From assembly GCA_948144175.1 (NCBI GenBank), contig CANXME010000244.1:310001-374000 (forward strand): a stretch of DNA of 64,000 nt, given 5' to 3'. Under the pieces are notes generated by a model. It ran no database searches and was not told the DNA's origin. It saw only the letters and a list, made by a program, of their open reading frames with translations. The translations under genes were made by a program, and so were the position numbers. Position 1 is the stretch's first letter. The number at the start of each line of letters is the position of its first letter. Shown here one piece after another: positions 44,601-55,300 of the stretch. This DNA is from Closterium sp. NIES-65 (taxonomy: Eukaryota; Streptophyta; Zygnematophyceae; Desmidiales; Closteriaceae).

Positions 44601-44670
44601 CGCCGTGCTCTCAAGAATTTTCTTGTCAAGCAGGGTGTATCTTACGCAACACAGCTTTTAGGGGGGGACG
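41640..44670 (+). pseudogene. Ty3/gypsy chromovirus pol with chromodomain (decayed)
   Basis: Plus-strand Ty3 pol in the order RT, RNase H, integrase, chromodomain. RT: HEIVEEPSAKPVSRAPYQLS (41950-42010), [20 protein letters not shown] (about 42130), VMPFRLCNAPTTFQ (42345), and the catalytic block VVYLDDILIHSKN (42428-42465). RNase H: VVEADASDQAIVAVL (about 42870). Integrase: zinc-finger end TCDTCQRMKSSKQ (43510), VTLDFITGLPSTSRG, IHGTPATLISDKDPKF (43765) and YHPQTGGQTKRLNQ (43875). The chromodomain-like block YKVERVLAYRRRRGNTLELL with RLKGYDPTEDS lies at 44475-44580; in this lineage it is thought to steer integration to marked chromatin. Protease, gag and 5' LTR are not seen. Broken in many places. 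Confidence 0.9.
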
Positions 44671-45026
44671 TGTGAGAGTACGATGGCTTTGCTGGACTTT
44701 ACTTGCTTGATTATGCTTTTTATGCATTATCTAGCTTAGCTTTTCTTTATTTTGCTCGCTTTTGCTATATTTCCTAGGTTTGTTGCTTTTACTATATTTA
44801 TTATTGTTATAGGCACCGAATTAGGTTGAGTGCACCGAATTTTAGGCTTTTCGGTTGCCACCGAATCGCCTTCTACCAAATTTGGGAAGGACCCGTTCGG
44901 GACGCTTCGCGACCCGTGGAACCATCTAGTAACACCTGTGTTACTGCCTTTGTGTCGAGCCTATATATAGCCTCGCCTTGTACCTAGGTAGATCATTCAA
45001 TGGATTTATCTTTCCTGAACCAGATC
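44671..45026 (+). repeat. 3' LTR of the Ty3 chromovirus, probably incomplete
   Basis: Begins TGTGAGAGTACGATGG directly after the polypurine tract TTTTAGGGGGGGACG (44656-44670). AT-rich, with a TATA-like CCTATATATAGCC near 44960, as expected for the LTR promoter. The end is not defined: copia L sequence takes over at about 45027. No partner 5' LTR is in the window. Confidence 0.7.
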
Positions 45027-45724
45027 CTCATAGTGACTACAAGCTACACTCCCTTGACTTCTCGACAGCTTTATTGCAGGGCAGCCTTCACGAGAAGATC
45101 TGGCTGCGCCACCCACCTGGCTTCACTTGGTCGCTTCCTTATGATACCTAGTGGAGCCTCCGGCGGCCAGTCTACGGTCTTCGCCCCGCGAGTGGCACGA
45201 CACACAGAGGACGACACTTGCGGCTCTTGGGTTTGCTCCTTTGACTCCTGACCCGTCGCTATTTCTACACACCAGCACTTCTGTGTTGCTGTTCTATGTT
45301 CTCGGTTTTTGCTACAGTTCACACTGAGGCACTGGCCCTAGTGAAGGCGGAGTTGCAGGAGAGACATACCTACACTGACCTGGGTGAGCTGTGCAGCTAT
45401 CTTGGCTTGCAAATCACCCGGAACAGAGCACGGCGCACCATCACCGTGACTTAGTCACACGTGGTGCACCAGGTCCTTCGGCACTTTGGCTTCACGTGGT
45501 CCTCGCCACAGCCCACTACTCTGCCTACTAGCCACTCGCTCGCAGCTCCACCTTCGGTCGAGTCCGTCGAGCCGAGTGGTCCGTATCCAAAGCTTGTGGG
45601 TTGCCTCATGTACCTCATGATGTGCACACGACCTGGCCTTGCGTACCCTCTTAGCCTCCTGGCTCGCTATGTGGCTCCCAGTAGACACCGAAAGGTGCAC
45701 TGGGAAGGTGCTAAGAGTGTACTG
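45027..45724 (+). pseudogene. copia L, RT C-terminal half, left of element M
   Basis: Plus-strand copia fossil of the TGTCA-LTR family. LHSLDF-type and HEKIWLRHPPGFTWS blocks (about 45050-45130), VYGLRP, a degraded palm region near 45290, ELCSYLGLQITRNRARRTIT (about 45390), VLRHFGFTWSSPQPTT, and the connection CTRPGLAYPLSLLARYVAPS (45630-45680). It is cut at TACTG (45720-45724) by element M and continues at 47243. Decayed, with several breaks. Confidence 0.85.
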
Positions 45725-45955
45725 TGTAACTGCCTGTAGCTGTAGTTTAGTGTAGTTATTATAAATTGTTGGTGGTGCACCTTCTTTGCATGCTCTGTTT
45801 ACTATATGTACCCTAGTGCTATAGTGAACAACCACCTTTTCCAATTCTCTCGACACTCTCACCTTCGCACAAACTCCTCGTCTTCCTCTTGGCCTAGGCT
45901 ACTAAGCCTAGGCCCGCCTTAAATCTCAACTACCACTTATACTCGTATTCTAACA
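45725..45955 (+). repeat. 5' LTR of element M
   Basis: 231 bp, starting TGTAACTGCCTG and ending TATTCTAACA. It is 14 bp shorter at its start than the 3' copy, which begins TGTCAGAATTTATATGTAACTGC; the missing segment lies between two TGT triplets. Followed directly by a tRNA-iMet primer-binding site. Confidence 0.92.
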
Positions 45956-46089
45956 TGGTATCAGAGCGAGTTACGTCCTGGCCTGTGGGCCCGCCTTATG
46001 CTTCCGCTGCTGTTTTTCTGGCCACGCGCCTCGGGCGCGTGGCGATTTTCGTCCTGTCCCGCCCCCGGGTGGCGAGTGACATATTCTCT

Positions 46090-46320
46090 GCCCGTCGCGC
46101 GCCCCGTGGCACGCGACGGTGCCCTGCCCGTCGTGCGCCCCGTGGCACGCGACGGTGCCCTGCCCGTCGTGCGCCCCGTGGCACACGACGGTGCCCTAAA
46201 CCTTCCCGTCGTGCGCCCCGTGGCACGCGACGGTGCCCTGCTCGTCGTGCGCCCCGTGGCATGCGACGGTGCCCTAAACTGCCCGTCAAGTGCCCCGTGG
46301 TGCGCGACGGTGCCCTTGAG
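46090..46320 (+). repeat. 34-bp tandem array in element M
   Basis: About six imperfect units of roughly 34-40 bp around CGTGCGCCCCGTGGCACGCG and ACGGTGCCCT. Together with flanking GC-rich DNA it keeps a 271-codon frame open (45955-46770); I do not regard that as a gene. The array occupies the same relative place as the minisatellite leaders of the larger copia elements. Confidence 0.85.
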
Positions 46321-46997
46321 CCGCCGCGGAACCGCCCCTGGCGCCTGCTACGGTGTCCTGAACCGCCAAGTACCCGCCCCTGGCGCACTCGGCGATGCCT
46401 CTGCCTCACCCCGCGCTTGCACTCAATGCAGCCGCCCCTGACCTACCTGCGCCGACCCTCTGTAGCCGCTCTGCGGCTTTCTCCCCGCCCACCCCCTCCT
46501 CCTTCGTCTCCCTGCAGCCGTGGGGGGGAGGGTATGGGGGTGGCGGGTGTTGGGGTGATGGGTGGTGTGCTTCCCTTCCCCTCCTCCTCCTTTCGTTCCC
46601 ACTGCTGTAGTTGCCGCTGGGGGGGAGGGTGTGAGGGTGTGGGGGAGCCGGGGGAGTGGCATTGGGGTGGCGGGTGTGAGACCAACCAGCAGCCGTCCCT
46701 CCACCTCTCCTCTCTTCCCCCCTCTGCTGCTCCTGCAGCAGTGTGGGGGGGAGGGGGAGGGGGAGGGTGAGGAGATGGAGGGGGTGACCAGCCAAAGCCA
46801 GCCCGCCCCCTCACTCTCCCTGCTGCCCCTCCTGTGGTTGGGGGGGGAAGAGAGTAAGGGGGTGGCAGGAATTCTTGCTGTCGCCTGTCCCTTTGCTGCT
46901 GTACCTGCTCTGTTACCGTACGTGCTGTTGCTGTTGCTTGTGTACCCCTGCAGGTTGTGTTCTGCACAAACTCCTTCTGCAGGCAGTTATGGGGGAG

Positions 46998-47242
46998 TGT
47001 CAGAATTTATATGTAACTGCTTGTAGCTGTAGTTTAGTGTAGTTATTATAAACTGTTGGTGGTGCACCTTCTTTGCATGCTCTGTTTACTATATGTACCC
47101 TAGTGCTATAGTGAACAACCACCTTTTCCAATTCTCTCGACACTCTCACCTTGGCACAAACTCCTCGTCTTCCTCTTTGCCTAGGCTACTAAGCCTAGGC
47201 CCGCCTTAAATCTCAACTACCACTTATACTCATATTCTAACA
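46998..47242 (+). repeat. 3' LTR of element M
   Basis: 245 bp, TGTCAGAATTTATATG...CATATTCTAACA, preceded by polypurine tract TTATGGGGGAG and followed by target duplication TACTG. Confidence 0.92.
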
Positions 47243-48045
47243 TACTGCGTTACTTGTGCAGTACATCCGGCATGGGGCTTGTGCTTGGAGAACATGACTC
47301 AATGGTACTCACAGGTCTCTCAGACGCTTCCTGGGCCGACGACCCGACTCCGTGGTCGTGACAGGGTTACACCTTCGGTCTTGGCTCTGGTTCTGTCTCA
47401 TGGAGGTCCACACGTTCGCCTTCTGTACTTGGTTCCAGATGTGAGGCCGAGATCTACGCTGGGGCTATGGCTATACAGGAGCTACGTTGGCTGACCTACC
47501 TGCTGACCGACTTGGGGGAGAGGCTTCTTTCTCCTCCAGTTCTTTAGGTCGACAACAAGGCCATGATTGCTTTGTGTCAAGAACAAAGACTGGAGCACAG
47601 AACGAATCACATTTCTCTTCGTTACTTTCTTGCTCAGAAGCTGCAGCAGCGTGGTCAGGTGCGCCTTGATTACTTGGCCTCTCGGGGCAACACTTCTGAT
47701 GTCTTCACTAGGGCCCTTGGGTCCGGTGATCATCAGCGTTGCTGCACTGCTCTAGGCCTTGTGCCTACTCTACCTCACCTTTTGGTTGCTTGAATTGTCC
47801 TATACTGTGATGTATATGTATGTATATATGTATACCTGCATTCTTGCTCTTGCTAGGTTGTGATCCCTGTATTGCTTGTGCGTTTATACTCTACGTGTGA
47901 ACTGGCCTTGTGGCCGCTTGCTTGTGCTCAGAATGCGTGGTGATATTAAGATCCACCTTGAGCTATGCTTTGCTTTGTTCTCTTGCTTTACTTGTCTTAT
48001 GACTGTCCGTTGTGTTTGCTATCCCCCACTTTACCTATGGGGGTG
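47243..48045 (+). pseudogene. copia L RNase H and 3' UTR, right of element M
   Basis: Continues L after M: a YLCSTSGMGLVLGEHDS-type block (47250-47310), SDASWADDPT, FGLGSGSVSWRSTRSP-like and CEAEIYAGAMA-like blocks, a KAMIALCQEQRLEHRTNHIS block (47560-47620), and the end GNTSDVFTRALGSGDHQRCC with LGLVPTLPHLL near 47780. The 3' UTR has the family's ATCCACCTTGAGC and CTTATGACTGTCC stretch and a polypurine tract CTATGGGGGTG ending at 48045. Broken in several places. Confidence 0.85.
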
Positions 48046-48165
48046 TGTCAAATTGCATTTGTTATCTCTAGGCTGTAGTGGGGCATACTCTAAGGAGTAC
48101 AACACATTAAGTTATTCCTAGTACTTGTACAAATACTTGCCTGAAAACTTTTCAGAATTTTATTC
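48046..48165 (+). repeat. 3' LTR of copia L, truncated
   Basis: Begins TGTCAAATTGCATTTG after the polypurine tract and shares GGCTGTAGTGGGG and the GTACAACAC block with the LTR of R. It lacks the usual end (CTCA or TTCACA); similarity fades near 48145-48165. Confidence 0.75.
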
Positions 48166-48380
48166 CTTGGCTATAAAATGACCCGGTCTCTAGGTGGAGG
48201 GCGGTTTTATAATGATAGTCCCCATTTAGGGGGGTATAACTACAGAAGACCTATTTAGCGTACCCACGTCCGTATTATAGACCCGGATGTCTACAACTCT
48301 TGGGAGGGGTCGGGGGGAGGTGGGGGGGGGGTGGGGGGGGGGGGGGGTCATATATCCGGAGTATTACGCCCAGCTACATC
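48166..48380. other. Unassigned DNA with CCGG repeats and long G-runs
   Basis: About 215 bp between the truncated LTR of L and copia fragment N. It contains two TATA-n-GACCCGG motifs (48175 and 48278 areas), a G-rich tract with runs of up to 13 G at about 48300-48348 (could form G-quadruplexes), and TATCCGGAGTATTACG near 48355, close to a sequence near 29915. Possibly a small non-LTR element or old intergenic DNA; not identified. Confidence 0.4.
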
Positions 48381-48965
48381 GAGTGCATGCAAAAAATCCG
48401 CAAGATACCAGCATGTGTAGTGGAGGATGTTGTGAGGGTGGCGAAGTACCTGGCGACTACATCAAGCACGGGGCTTGTGCTTGAAGGGAAAGAGTCAGTT
48501 GTGCTGACCAGTCACTGCTACTCTTCTTACGTTGATGACGTGGAGAATTAGCGCTCGACTAAGTGGTTGCTTCAGTTTGGGTGCTGGTGTTGTTTCATGG
48601 AGGTCTACACAGTCGTCGTCTGTAGCTTCATCTAGTGCAGAGGCGGAGATCTACGCTGGTGCCATGGATGCGCAAGAGCTTCGCTGGCTCACCTTCTTGC
48701 TCACCGACCTTGGTGGGCACTGCACTGACCTTGTTAGCGGACAACAATGATCCTTTTGTGTCGAGAGCCTCGACTGGAGAGCAGAATGGAGCACATTGAC
48801 ATGAGGTACGTTTTGCTGCGAAAGTTGAAACAACGCGGCCTGGCACGGTTGGACTTTGTGGCCTTAAAGGCCAACACTGCTGACGTCTTCACCAAGGCCT
48901 TGTTTAAGCAGGCCCTCGTTTGCTGTAGCCTTGTCCCTTGTGTGCTATACTGTTGTACTTGCATT
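48381..48965 (+). pseudogene. copia N, RNase H fragment
   Basis: Short plus-strand copia remnant without LTRs. Blocks: VVRVAKYLATTSSTGLVLEG (48430-48490), TSHCYSSYVDDVE, a CEAEIYAGAM-like segment (48645-48675), LLCREPRLESRMEHIDMRY (48750-48805) and the end KANTADVFTKALFKQAL (48868-48915). Similar in layout to the RNase H of the other copias but more diverged, so probably another lineage. Broken in several places. Confidence 0.8.
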
Positions 48966-49047
48966 TACCGTATCACCCCGGATAGTAGCGCATATGCGCT
49001 TATAATAAAATCAATTTTTTTAGGGGGTGCGCTTGTATTGAGGAAAG
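48966..49047. other. Target DNA left of copia P
   Basis: 82 bp ending in target duplication GAAAG (49043-49047). It contains the palindrome GCGCATATGCGC followed by TTATAATAAAATC. A similar GCATGTGCTTATAAAAC occurs right of P at about 55950. Also contains CACCCCGGATAGTA, a partial inverted match to the CCGGAGTA motif noted elsewhere. Not identified. Confidence 0.5.
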
Positions 49048-49178
49048 TGAGAAGAATTGAACGAGAATGAAATGAGTATGAACGAAGTGAGTACAAATAG
49101 GAAACCCTAATTGTGTTGTACCCCCTATGGGATACCCCACTATAGCCTACACAAACAAGTAAGCTATATGTTCTGACA
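49048..49178 (-). repeat. 3' LTR of copia P
   Basis: 131 bp, minus strand TGTCAGAACATATAGC...AATTCTTCTCA, identical to 55806-55936. Preceded on the minus strand by the family polypurine tract ending TATGGGGGTG. Confidence 0.96.
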
Positions 49179-49390
49179 CACCCCCATAGGCAAAGTGGGG
49201 GAGAACAAGGGGTCACAAGACCAGTCAAGCAAAGCAAAGCAAAGCTCAGGGTGGATCACAAAGTCACCACGCATTCCGAGCACAAGTTCAAAGGCCACAA
49301 GGCCAGTTCACATGCAAGATCATATATAGAGGTATACAAGAGTCAAGCAAGCAAGAGCAAGAGTATATATATGCGAAGGTACAAGCAAGG

Positions 49391-52300
49391 TCAAGAGGAG
49401 AGCAAGTGAGGCAAGACAGGCACAAGACCCAACTGCGTGCAGCAACGCTGATGATCACAAGGCGCAAGTGCCTTGGTGAAGACATCAGCAGTGTTGGCCT
49501 CAGAGGCCACGTACGCAAGTCGCAGCTGTCCACGCTGCTGTAGCTCACGAGCAAGAAAGTAGCGAAGAGCAATGTGCTTCGTTCTGTGCTCCAGTCGCTG
49601 CTCTCGACACAAGGCCAGCATGGCCTTGTTGTCTACGTACAGGACTGGAGGAGAACGAGGCTGCTCTCCAAGGTCGGTCAGCAGGTAGGTGAGCCAGCGT
49701 AACTCCTGTGCAGCCATAGCCCCAGCGTAGATCTCAGCCTCACAACTGGAGCCGAGAACAGAAGACGAGCGGGTAGCCCGCCACGAGACAGAGCCGGAAC
49801 CAAGGCTGAAGGTGTAACCCTGTGACGACCGCTGCGTAGCCTGGTCGTCAGCCCAAGAAGCGTCTGCGTGCCCAGTGAGGACCACTGGACTGCGCCCTCC
49901 AAGCACTAGCCCCATGCCCGACGTACTGCACAAGTAGCGCAACACCCTCTTCGCTGCAGCCATGTGCTCTGGTCGGTGTCTCCCAGGAGCAACAAAGCGT
50001 GCGAGAATGCTAAGAGGGTATGCGAGGTCAGGTCGTGTGCAGGTCATCAGGTACATGAGGCAGCCAACAAGCTTTGCAAACGGGCCACTCGACTCTACGG
50101 ACTCATCCGAAGGCAGAGCTGAGAGCGAGTGGCGAGTAGGCAGAGGAGTGGCCTGAGGCGAGGAGTACGTGAAGCCGAAGCGCTGAAGGACATGCTGCAC
50201 CATGTGTGACTGAGTCAGGGTAATGGTGCGGCGTGCTCTGTCCCGGGTGATCTGCAAGCCAAGGTAGCTGCGCAGTTCACCCAGGTCAGTGCACATGTGT
50301 CTCTTCTGCAGCTCGGACTTCACGTAGGCGAGTCCAGCAGTGTCAGCTGTGGCAAAGACCAAGTCGTCGACGTACACGAGGATGTAGAACGGCGGCAGAG
50401 AGGTGTCGGTGCGCAGAAACAGCGACGGGTCGGCAGTGGAAGGAGCAAACCCAAGTGCCGCGAGCGTAGTCCTCAGTGTGTCGTGCCACTCACGTGGCGC
50501 CTGGCGGAGACCGTAGACTGGACGCCGGAGACTCCACTGGGTACCAGGAGGGAAAGACCCAGTGAAGCCAGGTGGGCGACGCAGCCAGATCTCCTCGTGC
50601 AGGCTGCCCTGCAAGAAAGCTGTGCTGAAGTCGAGAGAGTGCAGCTCGTAGTCACGGTGAGCAGCAACGTGCAGCAGAACCCGAAGAGTGGTCATCTTCG
50701 GGGTGGGGGAGAAGGTCTGAAAGTAGTCAACCCCCTGCCGCTGACTGAAGCCACGAGCCACGTAACGCGCCTTGAAGACAGGCGGAGAACCCGGCGGCCG
50801 CTTCACCCTGAAAATCCACATGCCACTGACGATGTTCGCCCCAGGAGGGGGAACAGCGTCAACGTAGGTGCCTGTGGACTTCCAGGAAGCCATCTCTGCA
50901 TCCATAGCTGCCTGCCACTGAGAGGAGTAGGGACCCTCTATCGCCTCCGCGTAAGAGCGCGGAGTCGGGATGTCTGGTGCATCCGGGTCTCCCTCAGGGG
51001 CTAGCAGTACAGACGCGAGACGAGGTGAAGCGGCGGCCAGACACTGGAACTCCTCCTGCCTGTCCTCAAGGACGTCCGTGCCAAGGGCACACTCACCCCC
51101 GACGGACGGAGGACAGGCGGACTCAGACTCAGTGACAAGACGAGCAGCGTAGTCTAGACGACAGCGCGCAGCAAAGTCGACAAGCTCAGTGACAAGGGCA
51201 GACGCAGCAGACGACTCGAAGGAGGAGTCAGTGACAGCAGTAGCCAGGAGACGCGTGACAGTAGGACTGGCAGCACGAAGAGAGTCCGACTCCGGGTCGG
51301 CAAGAGCAGGAAGAGAGGAAGCAGGAGGAGAAGGCAAACAGGCACGCAGAGGAGCAGTGGACGGACGCAGTGACATCCGGTGCGTGCCAGGGACAGGAGG
51401 AGGACGCTGACGCGACCCGCGACCACTAGCGCGCTCAGTACGAACAGGCGACACAGGACGAGACGCAGGCTCACAACGCTCAGTAAGACCTCCAGTCGGA
51501 CCAGCGTAGGGAGAAGGAGCAGGCAAAGGGGAGGCAGGCTGTAGCTCTGGCTGTGACCGGACAGGCTGCGGACCCTCTAAGGGAGGAGGAGGAGGTGTAA
51601 GACCAAGAACCTGCTGCAGGAGCGGAACGAAGTACGATCGGGGCCGCGCGGTGACGCTAGAAACAGCAGGAACAGCACCAGCAGCCCCGGCAGGAGCACC
51701 CACTCCAGCAGCACCTCCAGCAGCACCACCAGAAGCTCCAGAACCCCCAGCCGCAGCACCAGGAGCACTGTCAGTCGGACCGCCAACGGCAGGCTCAGCG
51801 CCAACACCCTCAGCAGGACCAGCTCCAGGAGAACCCTCAGACCCAGCAGCTCCAGCACCCACAGTACGAGCACCGGCGGGACGCGCGGCAGCAGTACCCT
51901 CTGCAGCCGAAGAACCACCCGCACCAGCAGCACGCCTCCAGCGCCTGGCAAACCACTCACGCACCTCCTGTGGGGAGAGTGGCTCCCGGCGAGACGAAGC
52001 ACCCCCAGGCACAGCACCTCCAGGCTCAGAACCCCTAGACACAGCACCCCCAGGCACAGCACTCCCAGACTCGGCACCTCCAGGCTCAGCACCCCCAGGC
52101 ACAGCACCCCCAGGCTCAGCACCCCCAGGCACAGCACCCCCAGACTCGGCACCTCCAGGCTCAGCACCCCCAGACTCCGCACCCCCAGGCTCAGCTCCCG
52201 CAGCAGCACCAGAGTCACCAGTGACCTCGACAGGCTCGACCGCGTCTACCTGGGACACACCTGAAGGGGCAGGACCCTGAGGGGGGAGGGGGACTACCGG

Positions 52301-55300
52301 GGGGGGACATGGTACCAAGAAGAGCGGGGGTGGGGGGAGGGACGGAGTGCGGTAGGGGAAGAGGCGGTAGTAGGGTACCGACTCGTCGAACGTGACGTCC
52401 TGGGAGGACAGAACACGTCGAGAGGTGGGGTGGTAAAACTGCCACCCAGGGGCGTCGGGGGGGAACCCCAGGAAGACGCAGGGAGAAGCACGAGGGGACA
52501 GCTTGTCCGCAGACAGGTCGCGAACAAACGCCCGAGATCCCCAGACCCGGAACGCCGACGCATCGCCAACCTTCCCCGTCCACAGCAGGGCTGGGGAGGT
52601 CTCCGGTCGAGAGACCCTGGGGTGGAGGTTGATCTGGTGCGCAGCGTAACTGACCGCAAACGGCCACAGAAAATGGGGAGCAGCCGCATGCATCTTGGAC
52701 GTACGAGCGACGTCCATGACCATGCCAATGCGGCGCTCAGCAATCCCATTCTGCTGTGGTGAGTCCGGAAGCGTGAAGGTCTGACGGATGCCTCGCGCAC
52801 GACAGTAGGCACTCAGGAGGCCAGAGGAGAACTCTCCGCCTCTGTCCGAGTGCAGACGTAAAACAGGGAAGTCAGAGCCAAAGCTCCTCCGAAGCTGGAG
52901 ACGAGCTGCGCGGATCCAGTCGATCAACACCTCAGTGACCTCACCCTTGCTGCGCAAGGGGAAGACTGTGGTGTAACGCGAGTAGTCGTCAACCACCAGC
53001 AGGAAGTAGCGCTCCTGACCCTGTCCACGGACGCGGGCTGGGCCCCACACGCCCATGTGAAGCGTCTGTAACGGGGCCTCTGTCGGAGGAAACTGGGAGG
53101 AGTGAGGGGCAGCACGCTGGCGCCCCTCGACACAGGGGACACAGGTGGGGCCAGGGCCCGGAGGAAGGGGAGGGAGAGACCGGGGAAGACCAGACACAAG
53201 GACTCGCGAGGCCATGCCTCTGAGCCGAAGCAGAGAGGGGTGGCCAAGGCGGTGGTGCCAGAGGAGGGTCTCGTGAGACAGACGACGACACGAGCAGGGG
53301 GCAGACTCAGGACCAGACCTGGACGCTGCAGCAAACACCTGACCAGACGAAGGGACCCTACCAGACTCAGCACCTGGAGGAGAAGCAGTGGTCAGTGTGT
53401 ACAGGCTCGACCCTGGCCGACGTGTAAACGTAGCCAGGTGGCGACCTGTATCCGCCTCCGTGCAGTGGGTCACCCGCTGACGAGCAGGGGTGAACTGGTG
53501 GACACCCGCATCCTGGAGGTCAGCACCACTCACCAAGTTCGTCGAGAACGAGGGGAGGTAGAGACCAGTCAGGGTGCCAGAGGGGGCCGCCGGACACGGG
53601 AGGACAGTGGAGAAGCGAGACAGGACAGGCCCCCCAGAGGGGTCAGCCAGGGACACCGCAACCGGCCGACTCAGCGGCGTGAGAGTGGTGCGGTCCCTAA
53701 AGAAGGAGCGAGACGCTCCAGAGTCAAGGGTGAAGGTGTGAGAGGCCGAAGCCGACACAGTACCTGAGAGGGCAGACTCACCAGTACCTGAGAGCACAGA
53801 CGCACTGGCACCTAGAGCAGCAGCCTCACTAGTACCTGACGCGGCAGTACCAATGCCCGGGTCGGGCGGGAAACACCGGTAACAGTCATCCTCATCACTA
53901 CCAGTCACAGCATACATAGCAGAGAGAATAGCATCAAAATCAAGATCATAAATAGCTACACCAGCCCTAGACAGCTCTCCCCAGCGGGGGATCTCAGCGG
54001 CCTCCGGAAACTGTTGACGCCAGGCGTCGGTCAGGCGGCCAAAGCAGCGGCGGGCTGTGTGGGCGCCTCCACACCTCTCCCCTGCACGGTCACCTGTGCG
54101 AAGAACGTAGGGGCAGGGACCAAGCGCACCACCACGCTGACGCTGCAAGTACCACTCACGGAGCTGCTGAGGGCCGGGGACGATGCGAGAGCGCTGCTGC
54201 TGCTGTGGCTGCTGCTGCGGCTGCTGCTGCTGCTGCTGGCGCTGACCACCCCCAGAGCTGCTCCGCTGGGACGAGCCACTCCGACCCCCGCCTCCACCGC
54301 CACCCCCGCCTCCACCGCCACCCCCGTCTCCACCGCCACCTCCCCCACCAGGACCGTCGCTCCCACCGCTCCCACCGCCTCCTCCGCTACCACCTCCGTC
54401 GCCACCTCCGCCTCCACCGCCGCCACCAGTACCTCCACTCCCGCCACCACCCCCACCGCCACCCCCACTCCCCCCGCCACCCCCACCGCCTCCTCCACCG
54501 CCCCCTCTAGCTCCACCCGCTCCCTTGCCCCCTTTGCCCTTGCCAGAGCGGCGTCTGCCGCTGGGGGCAGACGCCGCGCCGACCGACTCAAAACCTGTGA
54601 GGTCGGCCGCAGCGGCAGAGGCGACAGAGGGCAGCAGGGGGGAAGGACCACACCCCTCAAAGATGGGGGTGCGAGGGTCACCCCGAGAGGCCCCTACAGC
54701 GACAATACTCTTCTCAGCCGCTAGCAGGGACTCCTCAAGGAGATCGACAGTGAGAGTGGTGGGACAGACAGAGAGAAACTGGTCCCTAACGGCACGAAGG
54801 GACTCAGGGAGACGGGTGACGAGAAAGTAGAGAGTGATGTACATGGGAGGAGGGTTCGCAGCGCGGAACTCAGCAGGAAGGGCAGCGCGGTAGCGGGTGT
54901 CACTAGCACGGAGGTGGGTAACGAGGTCAGCAACAGTGGGAAAGGAGGCGAGGTCAGGGAAGAGAAACGGTAGCATGAGGCGGCTAAGGGTAGCGGAGGA
55001 AGGGGAGGAGTAGCGTGCAACTACAGCGTCGTTCAAGGCCTGAGCGGCCTTGCACTGACTAAAGTGGGCACGCTCAGAGGAAGGGAGGTGGCGACGCACA
55101 GCAAGACGTGCAGCAGCATCGCGGGTCGCCCACTTGGAGCGAACGGCAGAGTCAGCATCAGCAGGTGGGGCAGGGACAGCGCCAGAGACAAAGTCAAAGA
55201 GAGAGACCTCATCTATCGCATCACATAGTAAGTACAGCTGCAGGTCTTCAATCCAGACGGCAAAGTCAATGGCCCTCCCCTCAGCGTCAAAAGTAAGGAC

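Larger units (their letters stand above)
45725..47242 (+). mobile_element. Non-autonomous LTR element M, 1.5 kb, perfect TSD, no gag/pol
   Basis: LTRs 45725-45955 (231 bp) and 46998-47242 (245 bp) differ at about 5 aligned positions. Perfect target duplication TACTG (45720-45724, 47243-47247) inside copia L. Primer-binding site TGGTATCAGAGCGAG at 45956; polypurine tract ATGGGGGAG at 46989-46997. The 1,042-bp interior encodes no gag or pol motif. It consists of about 34-bp tandem units (46090-46320) with core GCGCCCCGTGGCACGCGACG, then G-rich and C-rich stretches. Sizes fit a TRIM- to LARD-like non-autonomous element that depends on another element's proteins. The left LTR lacks the first 14 bp present in the right one. 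Both LTRs end with the palindrome CCTAGGCTACTAAGCCTAGG region. Confidence 0.92.

Noticed and set aside
44671-45026. Region as promoter of a host gene (TATATATA box)
   Set aside because: It follows a Ty3 polypurine tract and starts TGTG...; the TATA box is that of an LTR.
46090-46320. 34-bp repeats in M as a CRISPR or satellite array
   Set aside because: There are no spacers, and the units sit between a primer-binding site and polypurine tract of an LTR element.
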